Source of the DNA: Scytalidium lignicola
Taxonomy: Eukaryota; Ascomycota; Leotiomycetes
Reading direction: 5' to 3'
NCBI GenBank assembly: GCA_002812745.2
Contig: NCSJ02000069.1
Location: 62,001-126,000 of the forward strand
Length of the DNA: 64,000 bases
Each line of letters begins with the position of its first letter. The first letter of the stretch is position 1. The translations under genes and the position numbers were made by a program. Of the stretch, positions 34,134 through 45,786 are shown in pieces. The notes under the pieces are model-generated. The model saw only the letters and a program-made list of their open reading frames with translations, did no database searches and was not told where the DNA came from.

Positions 34134-35416
34134 GGTCCTGAGGTACAAGTTACTGCAAAGACAGATAGATGCAACCTGAAAGAAATCCGCGGTGTAACAA
34201 TGAGCAGGGATAGAATTGAATCATCAAGACTGGGTTCAAGAAATATTTATTCGATGCATTAGCTGCTTAGAGGCTTAAAACTTGACATTGGTTAGTTTGC
34301 TTGAACATAGGTGCCAGCGAGTACGTTCGCGAACTTTTACCAGCCTCATGCAAGGAGGGATGAAATTTTTTTGAAGCTGATTTCAGTGACTCGTCTGTCT
34401 TCTGCTCCGAATCCTCGCGGCGAGTTCTTCTGTTGACCGGTTGCCAGTCAGTTGGCCAATTGAGTGAATCGGCTGGACTGGGGAATGGGCCGCAACACGG
34501 CTGATGCAAGCCTCGTTCAAGGATGTTCTCTTGCCACGTAGCCTCGACCAATCCTAACTCAGATGGGCCAGAGGAGAGGGTTGCGCCTCCAAGCCAAGTG
34601 CACTCCCAAAAAGATATTGTTCGAACAACCGGTGATGAGATTAGCACGCTTTGAAAATGTGCGTTGCAGCAGACTTGCTGCCTCATTGAATGATTCACTG
34701 GCAAGTTCGTCTTCCTCTCCTCTTTTTTACCTGCAAAGCTGTTACAGAAGGTGGTCTAAACAAGTTCATTTCTACAAAGCCATTCCAACGACCATGCTAA
34801 TCATACCGAAAAGATTTGATTTGAAGCAATTGGCTTGTTACACGGAATGCGGCTCTTTTGTAGAGTGGACAACTCAGAGCCAGCAGTAGGCAAATGATCT
34901 GAGACCTTCATTGGGTAATTTTTCTACCCCTAAAAAAATAAAATATAAAATATAAAAAAATAAATGAAAGAGACTTCCTGCACTAATGACGTGGTTATTC
35001 ACCTGCGATATACCCATGAATACGTGTCTTCCCAATAAGCTTTGCACAATTTCTATCATCATAAGGTATTTGATTTTTCTAGGCAATAATGAGGCTCAAG
35101 AACAGAACAGGTGGCCCCTCTCTATAATGTAGAAAATAAGACCGGCAAGCAGAACTCCAAGAATCTCAATGCGCTGTAGCCAATCTAAGGCGGAGTACAG
35201 GATCGGAAGACGTCTCACTTTTGCCTAACGGCGCCTATGGACTGGGATTACAAGACCGGTCAAGAATCCTCTTGCCTTGGAACCTGCAACCGCTGCTAGT
35301 TGTAACAATCAATGTGAATATAAATTATTTGATTCATCTCCCTCAAAAATCCTAGTATCCTCAATAGCTTCTAATCAGATCAACTACTCTGAGTGCAGAA
35401 CCTTCAATCCCCTACA
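34134..35416. promoter_or_regulatory. 1.28-kb divergent promoter region of permease and oxygenase
   Basis: Both flanking genes start outward from here, so it must contain both promoters. It includes an AT low-complexity stretch at about 34925-34960. Open frames inside it have no recognisable family. No specific operator could be named with confidence. Confidence 0.45.
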
Positions 35417-37346
35417 ANTGGTAAGTCAATATTCCTTAGGATACTAGATGGTAGACATAATAGTAACAAATATGTAGGCTTCCAACCCAGTTGTACCTCC
35501 AGGCTTTCCCGCTTGGCTTCAAGGCCCTATGGCCTGGGACGGCGCAACGTATAAAAGCAGTTCGGCAGAATACATTTACTCTATAAGTGAGAGTGATGTT
35601 ATAGATATTGACAAAGCCTTGCGTCATTTCCAAGGTAATACTCTAATTGTTAAATATATTCACTTGTCAAATGCAAGCTAAACTTAATATTTATCGTATC
35701 TAGGCCTGAACTTAGCTCCTGGATTTGTATCACGGGAAACATTCCCTCTACCCCAGCGCCTTGCATCTCTGCTAGCTAGTATAAGCAAAGAGCTACATGA
35801 GGGTCGGGGATTTGGAGTCTTCCGTGGGCTCAATCCTCGTAGGTATAAACCTGAGGAGAATGTAATTGTTTTTGCTGGTATTTCAAGCTATGTTGGCGAG
35901 AAAAGAGCAACAGATTCTGGTGGTCTTACTCTAAGTAGGTTACACAGCCAATTAAAAGTGATTGATAAATACTTTTTAACAAGCTTGAATAGGTCACATT
36001 CGCAATGCCATGAAAGATAGATTACCTCCTGAATTCTCTCCCGAACAGCTTCGCCCCTCTAAGAGACCCGAGGCAATGGTAGGTTCTTCTGTTCTAGTTA
36101 AAAGAACTAGGGCTTCATGACATTAACCTCCGATAGGCCTTTCACTCGGACACTGGAGCCGGAGATATTCTAGCTATGTATATCAAGGGTTTGAAAAACG
36201 GAAGTGGCGGAACTCAGTCTTTGGCCAGCTTTTGGCAGATTTACAATATTCTTGCCAGAGAAGCTCCACAGGTCCTCCAGACATTGGCCAGTCCCTTTCC
36301 TTGGGAAGAAGTTGATCCGTAAGTTTAACCTTGCTTTCAGGCAAATATAGTGGTCCATTAGATTAATAGGAAAAGGGATACCAAAAAGCCCCGTCACGCT
36401 CTAAGACCAATCATTTTCCATGTTGGCAACAAGGTAGAGATACAATATGTTACGGTGCCACTACGCGGGTCATTAGACCATCCACGCCCCAAAGAACTCC
36501 CTCCCCTTACTGCAGAACAGGAGGAAGCCTTAGATAAACTCCAATCCGTGGCCGAGCGTGTGTCTTTTGAATTGGATCGAGTCCTTGGCGATATCCAATT
36601 TGTTAATAACTTCAGTATTTTGCATGGAAGAACTGCATATTGTGAGGAACTGGGTCAAAAAGCTGCCAGTTCCAGCGCAGATACAGGTTCAGAAGATCAA
36701 AAAACCTGGGCTCAGATGGTGACTACAGTTGAGCATACAACTACGATGACGGAGACGAGAAATAAAGAAGAGGGGGACCCAGACGAGGATGATATTATTA
36801 AAGAAAAATCTAGGAACGGGTATACAGATGGCGATACTGAAGTTGCTACGGCTTCACGTACAACCACAACGAAGAGTCCAAATAACGAGAAAAACACCAT
36901 CACTATCACTACAAAAAAANGACACTACAACAACTCTTACTACGATGACCAAACTCAACAAGAAAGACCCTGTCTCCGTTACATACCATACTAACAGTGG
37001 TCATGCCGAACCGGCATGGAGTAAAACAACTTTCAAGGATGAGAAGGTGGGTGATGAAAATAAAACGTACGAAGGTGAAACCGAAACAACCACCTGCTAT
37101 ACTCCAAAAGATTCAGACACTACTACATCATCTACTCAACAGGCGAAAGAGCCTCTAACCATATCCCCTCGTCACTTTCTGAGGCTCTTCATTCGGGACA
37201 CAGCCAGGGCCTGGCCCAAGCCTGAAATTTATCGCGAGAGACTTGAGGATTGCTTCGCAGTTCCAGCTGCTGAGCAGAATATGCCAGCAGTCGACAAAGA
37301 CCCTTCTGATTCTACTGCTTCTGCTGGTGCAGAGGCCCATGGCTAG
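35417..37346 (+). CDS. TauD/TfdA-type Fe(II)/2-oxoglutarate-dependent dioxygenase
   Basis: Non-heme iron oxygenase, about 544 residues. The start codon is almost alone in exon 1: reading CAAnTGG as CAATGG gives ATG followed at once by GTAAGT. Exon 2 (35478-35634) then gives MASNPVVPPGFPAWLQGPM. Further exons are 35704-35934, 35993-36078, 36137-36318 and 36370-37346 (remove the n at 36920). The iron-binding H-x-D is HSD in AFHSDTGAGD (His162, Asp164), the distal His is in NNFSILHGRTAY (about residue 305), and the 2-oxoglutarate Arg region is RHFLRLFIRD (about 486). Normally His and Arg are about 15-25 residues apart. Here about 160 Thr/Glu/Lys/Asp-rich residues (about 36660-37150) separate them. 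The partner gene is the divergent permease. Confidence 0.82.
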
Positions 37347-37860
37347 TTGGAATGTATTGAAACATGTGGAAGATAGCCCGGAAGGCGCTCCTTTTTCTCT
37401 CTGCCTTTTTTGAATTCTTTTGAGATTGAATCACGACCGAACAAGTTTCGAAACCTATCTTATTTGCTTTGCTCTCTTTCGTTTCCCTTCTTCTTTTATG
37501 CTTTTTCCCTCGCATTTTATTTTCTAGGTAGTTTAAATTGACCCCTCGTTTCTCCAAAATTGCGACTATCAGAATACGTGCTTATGTTGTGACCCACACG
37601 GTCGTTGTAATGTTGCCTGCAAAGTAAAAAAAGATCATGCGAACCTAAACTTCACAGGAACATGCACATATACTGCACATCAAGACTATGCAACAAGTCG
37701 AGTCAGTAATACTTCGTAGTGATACATGATTTCTAACCCTTCCGATTCCTAATCATACGGCCGGTGGATGTATTTTCTCATTGCAAACACTGACAGCCAC
37801 CAGCCAGGGATGGAGAAAACATCCCAGATACAGTATGATCCAAAAACGCCCCCTCGTCCG

Positions 37861-37908
37861 CTAAAAATGCCACTAAAAATGCCGCTAAAAATGCCGCTAA
37901 AAAAGCTC
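37861..37908 (+). repeat. Four tandem 12-bp units
   Basis: Units CTAAAAATGCCA, CTAAAAATGCCG (twice) and a degenerate fourth follow each other without spacing. Translated in one frame they give repeated LKMP, but there is no surrounding gene that I recognise. Confidence 0.7.
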
Positions 37909-40531
37909 GCCAGTTCCCCCCTTGAAGCTTGTCAACCACATCCCAACTCAGTCGCTGAAACTGGATTTTAGGGAGACGGATTGGTTTTACGATGAAGGAA
38001 TTAGAAATACTTGTCGTCTAACTCCGAAGCCTGCTGCTGGTTTTTGTTTGGCTTTATTACGGCTGGCTTCATTGCTACTCAATTGAAAACCGCAATTCTA
38101 CAACGAGCTATTTCATAACCATCTCCTTACCAATTTATTCCTGTAATTTTCACTCTTCTTTCGATTAATGAAAATAGGAGGGTTCGAAATTTTTTGGGTC
38201 AAAGTAAGAGTTTAAAATGTATGGACAAATAAAAAGGCAGTAAATTATGCAACTTTATACTGAATGCATTACACGGGGCTAGTAGTTTCTCTTTTCTTTT
38301 TATGTCTTAACCTGGGATATACTTTCTGAATTTGAGTTTGGCTTGGGAACAGCTATGTACTCGTAAAAAAACCATTCTTTGACAAGTGCATGATTTTTAG
38401 AATTTAGTTAGATTATGATATTAAAAGGAAACCCGTAATTGAAATACTATGATTATTGTTGGTAGTTGATCACACGGAGGTGCGACCGGTCACATGTACG
38501 CTAGTCCTAATCAGGTGGTAAGAAGCTGTAGCCCTAAGCTACAGCTTCGCACCACCACCTTTCGAATACAAGAATGAATTAACTACGTATTGACTCCTAT
38601 ATATTAGGGAGTAACTACGGCCGTTCCAAGCGAACCGACAATTATGATGTTTAGACACAATATTTGCCGTTGGGCGGGAACAAACAGAGTTCCTAGTCTT
38701 CAAAGCAGAGTAGACTAAGGGCTTTACGCTTGACAACTGGCAATTTTCTCACGTTCTGGCAGGTCAAATGGTCAAGAGAACCCCTGCTGAGTCAGATTCG
38801 TGTGCTGTTACATTATGGGGGACGCTCAGTGCTCAGCTCTTCAGCTCTGACCTCGTCCTCCACTTCCAGTCCATTTACCCGTAGATCACCTTGCTCAATA
38901 TTCAGAGCACAGAGATCACAATGCAACTTCAACAATAGCTCAGATACTGCAAGGTTGGCCTGGATATTATACGAAGCCCCAACTTTAGTCTCAATTGAAT
39001 TGAATGAAAGCAACTCCATTAACTGCATAATTCCGGTAAGGATGACCAGAATTGAAAAGCTAGATATCAATGTGATGCAATCTTTGGAGCTATTATAGAT
39101 CTATGCAATCTCTACATGTGGCAGTTGCTAATATGCCAGCTTTGCCGGCCAAGATATCAAAAATAGGATATTGCATGTATTGCTGTATCACTATACAGGC
39201 AGTTGGTTTAACTGACTCGTTGAGTTCAATCTAGTGATATGTTAATTACTCAGTATGTTGCATATCACAACTAGTATTTGTCTCAGTTTCCTCACAATGG
39301 TCCCTTTTAACAAGTAGATTGACGTAGATATTGGATATAGCTACAATAGAAGCAAGAGTGTAAGATACTAGGAATTTCTGCTACGGAAATAGATTGAATT
39401 ATGCACTATGTTGAGCTTAGAATATTGAATATATGTATCTTTGGGTATGAATGATAGCTGACTTTTCCTTTTAGGTATACTTACATCGATACGAGACTAG
39501 CTACAGCTCTCTTACGTATTAACTTCTAAATAGGTGCTTAGGATGGAGGAAAGAATTGCCATTTCAGGAAAATCTCATTCTTAAAGTTAATTATCTACAT
39601 AATTTTAAGAAATCTCTCAAGATCTTCCCATTGGTGCCCAAATCCTCAATATTTGGCCCTCTGATCCCCCCGTACGTGGCTTTGATTCTTATCATAGTGG
39701 AGATGATGTTCAGTTGTCTGATGTATTGTCACGCTACGATGTGTCAGCTGCTCTCTAGAGAAATACACTCAATGCATTAAATGGAGTCATGTTGAGGAAC
39801 AGGGTGTAGTGGGATTGAAATTCAGTTTTAGATACGACGCGAAGTATTTATTGTATAGGAATGAAATCGATTAAGCAGTGTAAATAATGAGGGGCGCTAA
39901 CTACATAGGTCACAGTCTCTGCGTTACATCGTCTCCAGATAATACTGTATATTGGCTCCTATGATATCCCCTGATGTATAACAGATAATGAAATAATGGT
40001 TCATCTTGGGACCAAAGGGGACAGATCCTAATGGTTAACCAGGCATTGGGTATCAAGCGTCTTGAACATTTATATTGGCCAGAGCTATCTCGGAAATGAT
40101 TCAGCTGTGATTTAATTCGATATGGCTGTTCGACCTGAAAGGGCAGGGTAAGATATGTTGGCATTCCGTCACTATCATTCGTTCAAAAAGCTGAATCGGC
40201 GACGAGAACGAAAGCCCGGTTGCAAGGTCGATGAACCAACCAGATACATGATGAAACGGGCGATATGGTTCGTTAAAAANGTCAATCAGTTAGCTCTGAC
40301 ACTTATTGTAGTGTGGTGACCAATCAAATTGGCGCGTCCATAGCAACGAAGTGGACGCAAATGTTACTATCAAGCACAACTTGAAGTACGTGTATTTATT
40401 CCATAGCTAGCATTCATAAAATATACATATAAGATCCATTGTATCCAGCATGTCAATTTTTCCTTTCTCTTCTTGAATTTCATATATAGTTATTTTGCAA
40501 GTGTCAGCATAAGTTTCCCCCTCATAAAATA
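37909..40531. other. Intergenic region around the left hairpin-bearing repeat
   Basis: No gene is recognised apart from the repeat at 38457-38560. A minus-strand open stretch at 38813-39070 has plausible amphipathic composition but no family match. An n lies beside an A run near 40280. The last 200 bp should include the GNAT promoter. Confidence 0.4.
38457..38560 (+). repeat. Hairpin-bearing terminal-like repeat, left copy
   Basis: Starts TGTTGGTAG, continues to GCTAGTCCTAATCAGGTGGT, then a perfect 9-bp stem AAGCTGTAG / CTACAGCTT (38523-38531 with 38539-38547) and a CACCACCACC block. The reverse complement of 42310-42420 has the same order: TGTTGGTAG, GCTAGTCCCGATTAGGTAGT, a perfect stem, then a CCCACCCC block. 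Confidence 0.6.
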
Positions 40532-41551
40532 ATGTCTGGCCAGTCCCCTGCACCGCCATTCAGCGACTTACGACTGGCATCTTTGAGCAATCTACCACGG
40601 ATAGGGGTTGTAGCGGCAGCGGGCTTCAAGTACTCGCAAGTGTTCGAGTTCACTAGGCCGTACCACAACCAGTACCCCGAAGATACCGTCAAAGACTATC
40701 AGCGTATCTTCCGTGAACAAATCTTAGATCCAGAATGGATCGTACTGGTAAAGGAGGATTTATTTGATCCTAATGAAGGTGAGGAGGGAATTCTTGGTCT
40801 GGGACCAAAAAATAGATTTCCTGACCCCGCAGTAAGCTCAAATGATTTGATGGAAAGGGTCATTGTTGGTGTTTGTAGTTGGAAGCTAGAAGAAGGTTCT
40901 CACCGAAAGGGGGATTTTCAACCTCCTTCTCTTGATCTAGCGTCTTGTGGTGAGTTCTAGAGCTAAAATCCATCTATCCATTGTCGATTTAGAGACAAAT
41001 ATTACGCAATTTGTCGCTAAGTAGAAACTAGAGGAGATTGGGTATAGTGAGGAAATCTCTGGATTTCCATCCAGAGACATTGACCCTGAGCGTCTGCGAC
41101 GAGTCAACCGTGCTATTGATGAAATTGAGAAAGAGTAAGCTTCCCCTTCTCTCTCCACTCATAAATTCTCAATTTTCTCTCTCTATTTATTGCATTGTTT
41201 TGAAATATTTTCGTTTATTTTTAAGGAAAGGGAAATACTATAAAAAGAGTTGTTCAGGCTAACTTATATAAATACAAACGTAGATATTTTCGTCACGCTT
41301 GCCTTCTAGAAATGATTGTCGTACATCCAACATACTGGCGTCGAGGACATGGATCTGCGCTAGCTAGCTGGGGCATAAGTTTGACCAAACTTGATAATGT
41401 GAATCATGGTGTTATCGCCTCTAAGATGGGCGAGGTGCTATTTTCTAGTTTGGGATTTGAATATATTAAACACTTTCATGTTGAAGGGGATGAGGATGCA
41501 CCAAAAGGGATTGACCTTGCTGTTTTTGCCATTTGGAGAAGGAAAGAGTAG
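40532..41551 (+). CDS. GNAT-family N-acetyltransferase
   Basis: Acetyl-CoA-dependent N-acetyltransferase of the fungal type with a late acetyl-CoA-binding motif. Exon 1 (40532-40949) begins MSGQSPAPPFSDLRLAS and includes FEFTRPYHNQYPEDTVKDYQ and VIVGVCSWKLEEGS. The last exon (41284-41551) has the signature VVHPTYWRRGHGSALASWG, matching R/Q-x-x-G-x-G, followed by SSLGFEYIK. The middle exon is read best as 41032-41134 with an 82-bp intron before it, giving about 262 residues without stops. The nearer acceptor at 40992 would include an in-frame TAG at 41022. Intron 2 is 41135-41283. The acceptor substrate is unknown. The gene lies between inverted hairpin-bearing repeats at 38457 and 42420. Confidence 0.75.
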
Positions 41552-42309
41552 GCGCTTACAGTTGACCCTCCTTGATTGAAATACTAGCATTTTCTTTTTC
41601 ATCCTTTTATCGAGCTTAATAATTTATGAATGGAGATTGACAGCCATTGCCATTACCTTATTTAAACCAATATATGAAATATACAACCAGTTCGTTTATA
41701 GTTCTATCAATGATCAATTTACTAAACTTGAGCAATGAGTACAAAGCATACGAGAATTTCATAGATACTTTTAACCTTTATCCGTTGTGAAATCTATAAT
41801 CTTTGACTAAACAAGCATTTCTGCTGATTTATGTTCATGAACATAATACATACGCTTTAATAAACATAATTGAGGAAATGATTTTACATAATCTATATAA
41901 GTTTTAACTATCGCTCTTAATAGGCTGCCACTTTGTTACTTCCAAGGATAATTTTGCTCATGGCCCGATCTTCTGCATTCAGCATAACACATCTAAGGTA
42001 GTCTCCATGATTTGAAGAGACTTTGGCCTTCTGTTAACCGGTGGATCCTGTCAATGACCAATATGTTTATCGTTAGGAATGGAATTTTCGCATGAACACT
42101 AATGCCAAAGACTCCTGTTTAAACTTAAATTCCTCCCTAGGCCTTTTCCCTTTCATCATGTTGAATTATTGTTAAAAGCAATCTAATATGTGAAGTTAAA
42201 TTATGTATTCTACAAACAACATTAACTGTCGGTTCACCTGTAGCACGAAGTACGGTACGTAATTATACGTAATATACTCGTTGTGCTATTTCATGGTTGT
42301 TGTACGATT
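41552..42309. other. Intergenic, no gene recognised
   Basis: AT-leaning spacer between the GNAT gene and the right hairpin-bearing repeat. No coding or repeat signal was seen. Confidence 0.4.
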
Positions 42310-42420
42310 CGGGGTGGGAGAGCGAAGCTGTAGGAGCTTCGCTCGTTCCCACTACCTAATCGGGACTAGCTTACAGGGGCACGTGAATATCACGTGTACG
42401 TAACCGCTATTCTACCAACA
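42310..42420 (-). repeat. Hairpin-bearing terminal-like repeat, right copy
   Basis: A perfect 10-bp stem GAGCGAAGCT / AGCTTCGCTC (42320-42329 with 42335-42344) is followed by ACTACCTAATCGGGACTAGC, two CACGTG palindromes (42380-42385, 42391-42396) and a final CTACCAACA (42412-42420), the inverse of the TGTTGGTAG that opens the left copy. Confidence 0.6.
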
Positions 42421-43304
42421 TTAACCTTAGGAGGAAATAACCATCCTTGTAAATAGGATTTTTTTAAATAATCTACTGACTTGTTACCAAGCGTTCAGTC
42501 ATATTGCCCCACTTCACAAGCTTTATACCACCTTAATAAAAGATGAGTAATCTAACCCACTAAAATTTACTGTTTGAGACTAGTTAATTTGATACAATTC
42601 GAATCATTATAAGGCTCCAATAACAATATAATATACTTTGGACTATTTTGCAAGATTAATTACGTGGGTACGCCATTTTACTGAAATCTTAGACCTTCTT
42701 GTCATGAACGGATGCCTCCTGATGAACTGGTCTTAAATATAGGTAAAGTTCAGCCACCGATAAACGCGGAACATCACATATTTAGAATGAAAACCTAACG
42801 TTGAGTCAGGTACAACGCATACGATAATGATTTTAGGCATATATAGGCATAAATATCAAAGTCTAATTTGCGGAAGTTAACCAACATGAAACTGTGGATG
42901 TTTGAAAATTTTCACTGATAACTTCAACAACTGGCTCACTTCTAGGTGAGTGGTATTGGCGGGGAGCATTGCTGGCACCACAAGTATTGGGAAATTTTTC
43001 GCCCGACACCAGGTACCCGATATGTTTCTGCGGTGTCGAATCAGTTTCTAATCTTCTGCACATCCTCCACCAAACTTATGCCAAGTCAGCCTCGAATACG
43101 TGTACAACATATGGCTCCAAAATATTATAGTGTGTATCTGATTGTGTGGATTTCCGCTCCAGGGCTGTGCCGGGTTTGTAGCTCCCCTCTTAAGGATCAT
43201 GTCCTTAGTAAAATTCGTTTACATAGTTTCCTCCCTCTTTCTAAGTAATGTCTCTAATACTGCAGCCTCTAACTATAGCAAAAGAAAGTCTGTTCTAAAT
43301 CGTT
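42421..43304. other. Upstream region of the Gln/His-rich regulator
   Basis: About 880 bp, AT-leaning, expected to contain the promoter of the gene starting at 43305. No family was recognised in its open frames. Confidence 0.4.
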
Positions 43305-45786
43305 ATGGATTCCGAACCTTCATTTCAGCGGTTATATACCCTCTCGGGATTTACGCGCGACACAGAAACTCACGTAGAACCAAATCCTGAGTCTTTCGAA
43401 GCAGTAGATCAAACACAAATTGAAGTGTTTTTTCCTGGACATAATTATCTTGGTTCCACAGATGAGCCTTCGAATCAAACATCTCCTTACCTTCCTAGTG
43501 GCTTAAATCATTATTATCCAGTAAATAAATCTAGAACCTTGCATAAAAGAGATTCTGATTTGTATACCAAGATATTTCCAGTAGAATCCAATCAACACAC
43601 AACGTATCAACCAGATCAACACCTTATCCAGAGCCCTCCATTAGGACTTCTTCAGCAAAGACCCTCCTTGGCCGGTCACTACAATGATCAAAACTCTACT
43701 GCAGCACCAATTTCGGAGTTCTCAACACCATTCTCTCAACTGCAATACTACCCTTACCACCACCACCAACAGCAACATCGGCATCAACAACAAACGGCTC
43801 TACATGGGGCACAGCAGATTGGACTGCAAGCTATTCACCTTCAACCCATCCAGCAGCCGACAATTTCAAACAGTCTAGAAAATATCGGGAGCGCTGAGGC
43901 AAATGGTTCAGGCTTGGGTCATAGTAGAAACGATACTGGAAAGCATTGTGGATGTTGCTATCTCTCCAGATCTCATGGTGTCTCTCCTACATACCAGGAT
44001 TTGACAGCAATGGGGGGTACACATCTCGAATTTGAAGCTCAAATCGGCTTAAGACCTACAACAAATATATTCGAGACGCATTGTAACGATTATCGTTCTG
44101 TTACCGATAATTATAGTGGACTATCCTTAGCACCTGCTGTGAGTGTTTGGAACATTGATAACATACCCAGCTCTCAGTTCGAACCACCAACTATTATGAA
44201 TCTGCACGATTCGGATCCATCGAGTCACTATTCTACGAATAACCTCGATCAAGCCCGGCGAACTCATGCAATTCTAGAAAGTATTCAAAATATGGTTATA
44301 TGTAATCAAAACGATGTTGACTGTGGTACATATATCTTTGAATCTGGCAATCAAAGAGGGAACTTAAGCACTGCCGCACTTCCTAATGTTACAACAACGA
44401 ATGGAAAGGGGCTTGCAGTATCTCCTTCTGCCGAGCACTCCAAGACTAAAATCAAAAAACGAAATTATCAACAAAAGAAAAGAGGATCGCTCACCGAAGA
44501 TAAGAAAGTTGTAGTTAATGGAATGCGGAAACGAGGGTCATGTTGGAGTTGTCACATCAACAAGAAGGCTGTATGTATAATGATCATTTAGGAGAATTCC
44601 ACTAACAATTTGTTCCTAGTGTGATTTCAATACGCCTTGTCGCAATTGCAAAAATAATACGAAAGCTAAAATATTCAATCAACCTTGCTGCAGGTTGAAC
44701 ATCATGGATGTTATACCATACCGACGAGGTAACTCGCGCATGGGCAAGACGGAATCAAAGTTACCAGAATTAAACTGGTCTGATAAAAATGTTGAACTGA
44801 AAACGATACAACTAGTGTATCCATTTAAGATCGATGACGGCTGTTTACGTCCAGTACTAGAGGTGAAATGTCGGGAATTCAATCCTGATCCGGATGAAGT
44901 GCTCAATGAAGAATACCAGGTGGATGGACGCTTGATAAAATTACCACTACCACCATATGCATGCGTAAGTAACTTACTCATGCTGATTGAGATAAAAACT
45001 AAACTGTTTTCAGTTTGACCTGTATGATCACCACATGAAAGACAAGATGAGTAATTTTATGGATAAATGCAAAGAGTGCATGGAAAATACCATGCGAGAC
45101 GCGATCACTGATGAGTTATGCAAACTCACCATCGCCGAGGCAACCTGTTACTCGAAAGGGCCTAATGGTAAATATGTCGATAAAGCATTAAAAATACGAG
45201 CTGGAGCCTTTTTGATAGCCTCTAGTTTTTCCATGCAGGGCAAAGAAAATCTTGGGGTCCAGAAGTGCCACACTAAAACACCTAGTTACTTTAAAGATCC
45301 TCTTCCTACAGTCCTGGAGTACCAGATGGATACTTTGTCTATCGATGTCATGAAAGGCCACTTAACCCCCATTCTAAAACACCTTAAATATTTAATATTT
45401 AAGGAAAAAACGCCAAAAGAAGTGTGGTATGAAGCTTTTCTGATAATTTTTGTTCTCCTTAGTACACTAGAGTTTGTGTACGAGAAACAACTACAGTATG
45501 TTGGTTGGCACAAAGACACAGTATGTTTATCTATAGACTGAGTTGGAGATTCAGTTACTGATTATTATGCAGACCCAGTACCCCACAGTGAACTATGTAG
45601 CGTCAGTAATGATGAAGGAATGGGAACACTCCGCGATGAATCTGATAACACTTTTTCGATTCGTTTTAAGGGCACACACACCTTTCGCTGAATCATGGCA
45701 ACAAAAAAANTGACAACGGGCTTAATCATGAATCTACTACATTCCTGAGAAGAATTAATCCGTTGGTCCAAGAACGAAGTAAGTAA
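43305..45786 (+). CDS. Large fungal regulator with an internal Zn2Cys6-type cluster
   Basis: Putative nuclear regulator of about 776 residues. Exons 43305-44570, 44620-44964, 45014-45520 and 45573-45786 join in frame if the n at 45710 is removed. The first 410 residues are low-complexity and Gln/His/Ser/Asn-rich (HHHQQQHRHQQQ). A zinc cluster straddles intron 1: CWSCHINKKA before it and CDFNTPCRNC after it give C-x2-C-x6-C-x5-C-x2-C at residues 413-432, with further cysteines in QPCC at 445-446. The variant last spacing and the position in the middle of the protein are unusual but are seen in one class of fungal zinc-cluster proteins. The C-terminal 340 residues are helical without a family I recognise. 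No neighbouring enzyme gene suggests its target. Confidence 0.68.

Noticed and set aside
37861..37908. CRISPR-like array
   Set aside because: Units are 12 bp in direct tandem without spacers, and the sequence is eukaryotic; it is a minisatellite.
40993..41134. GNAT gene as a pseudogene because of the TAG at 41022
   Set aside because: A second acceptor at 41031 gives an 82-bp intron in the same frame that removes the stop, so the gene can be intact.
42380..42396. Two CACGTG palindromes as a basic-helix-loop-helix operator
   Set aside because: They lie inside the terminal-like repeat and far from any start codon, so they are better explained as part of that structure.
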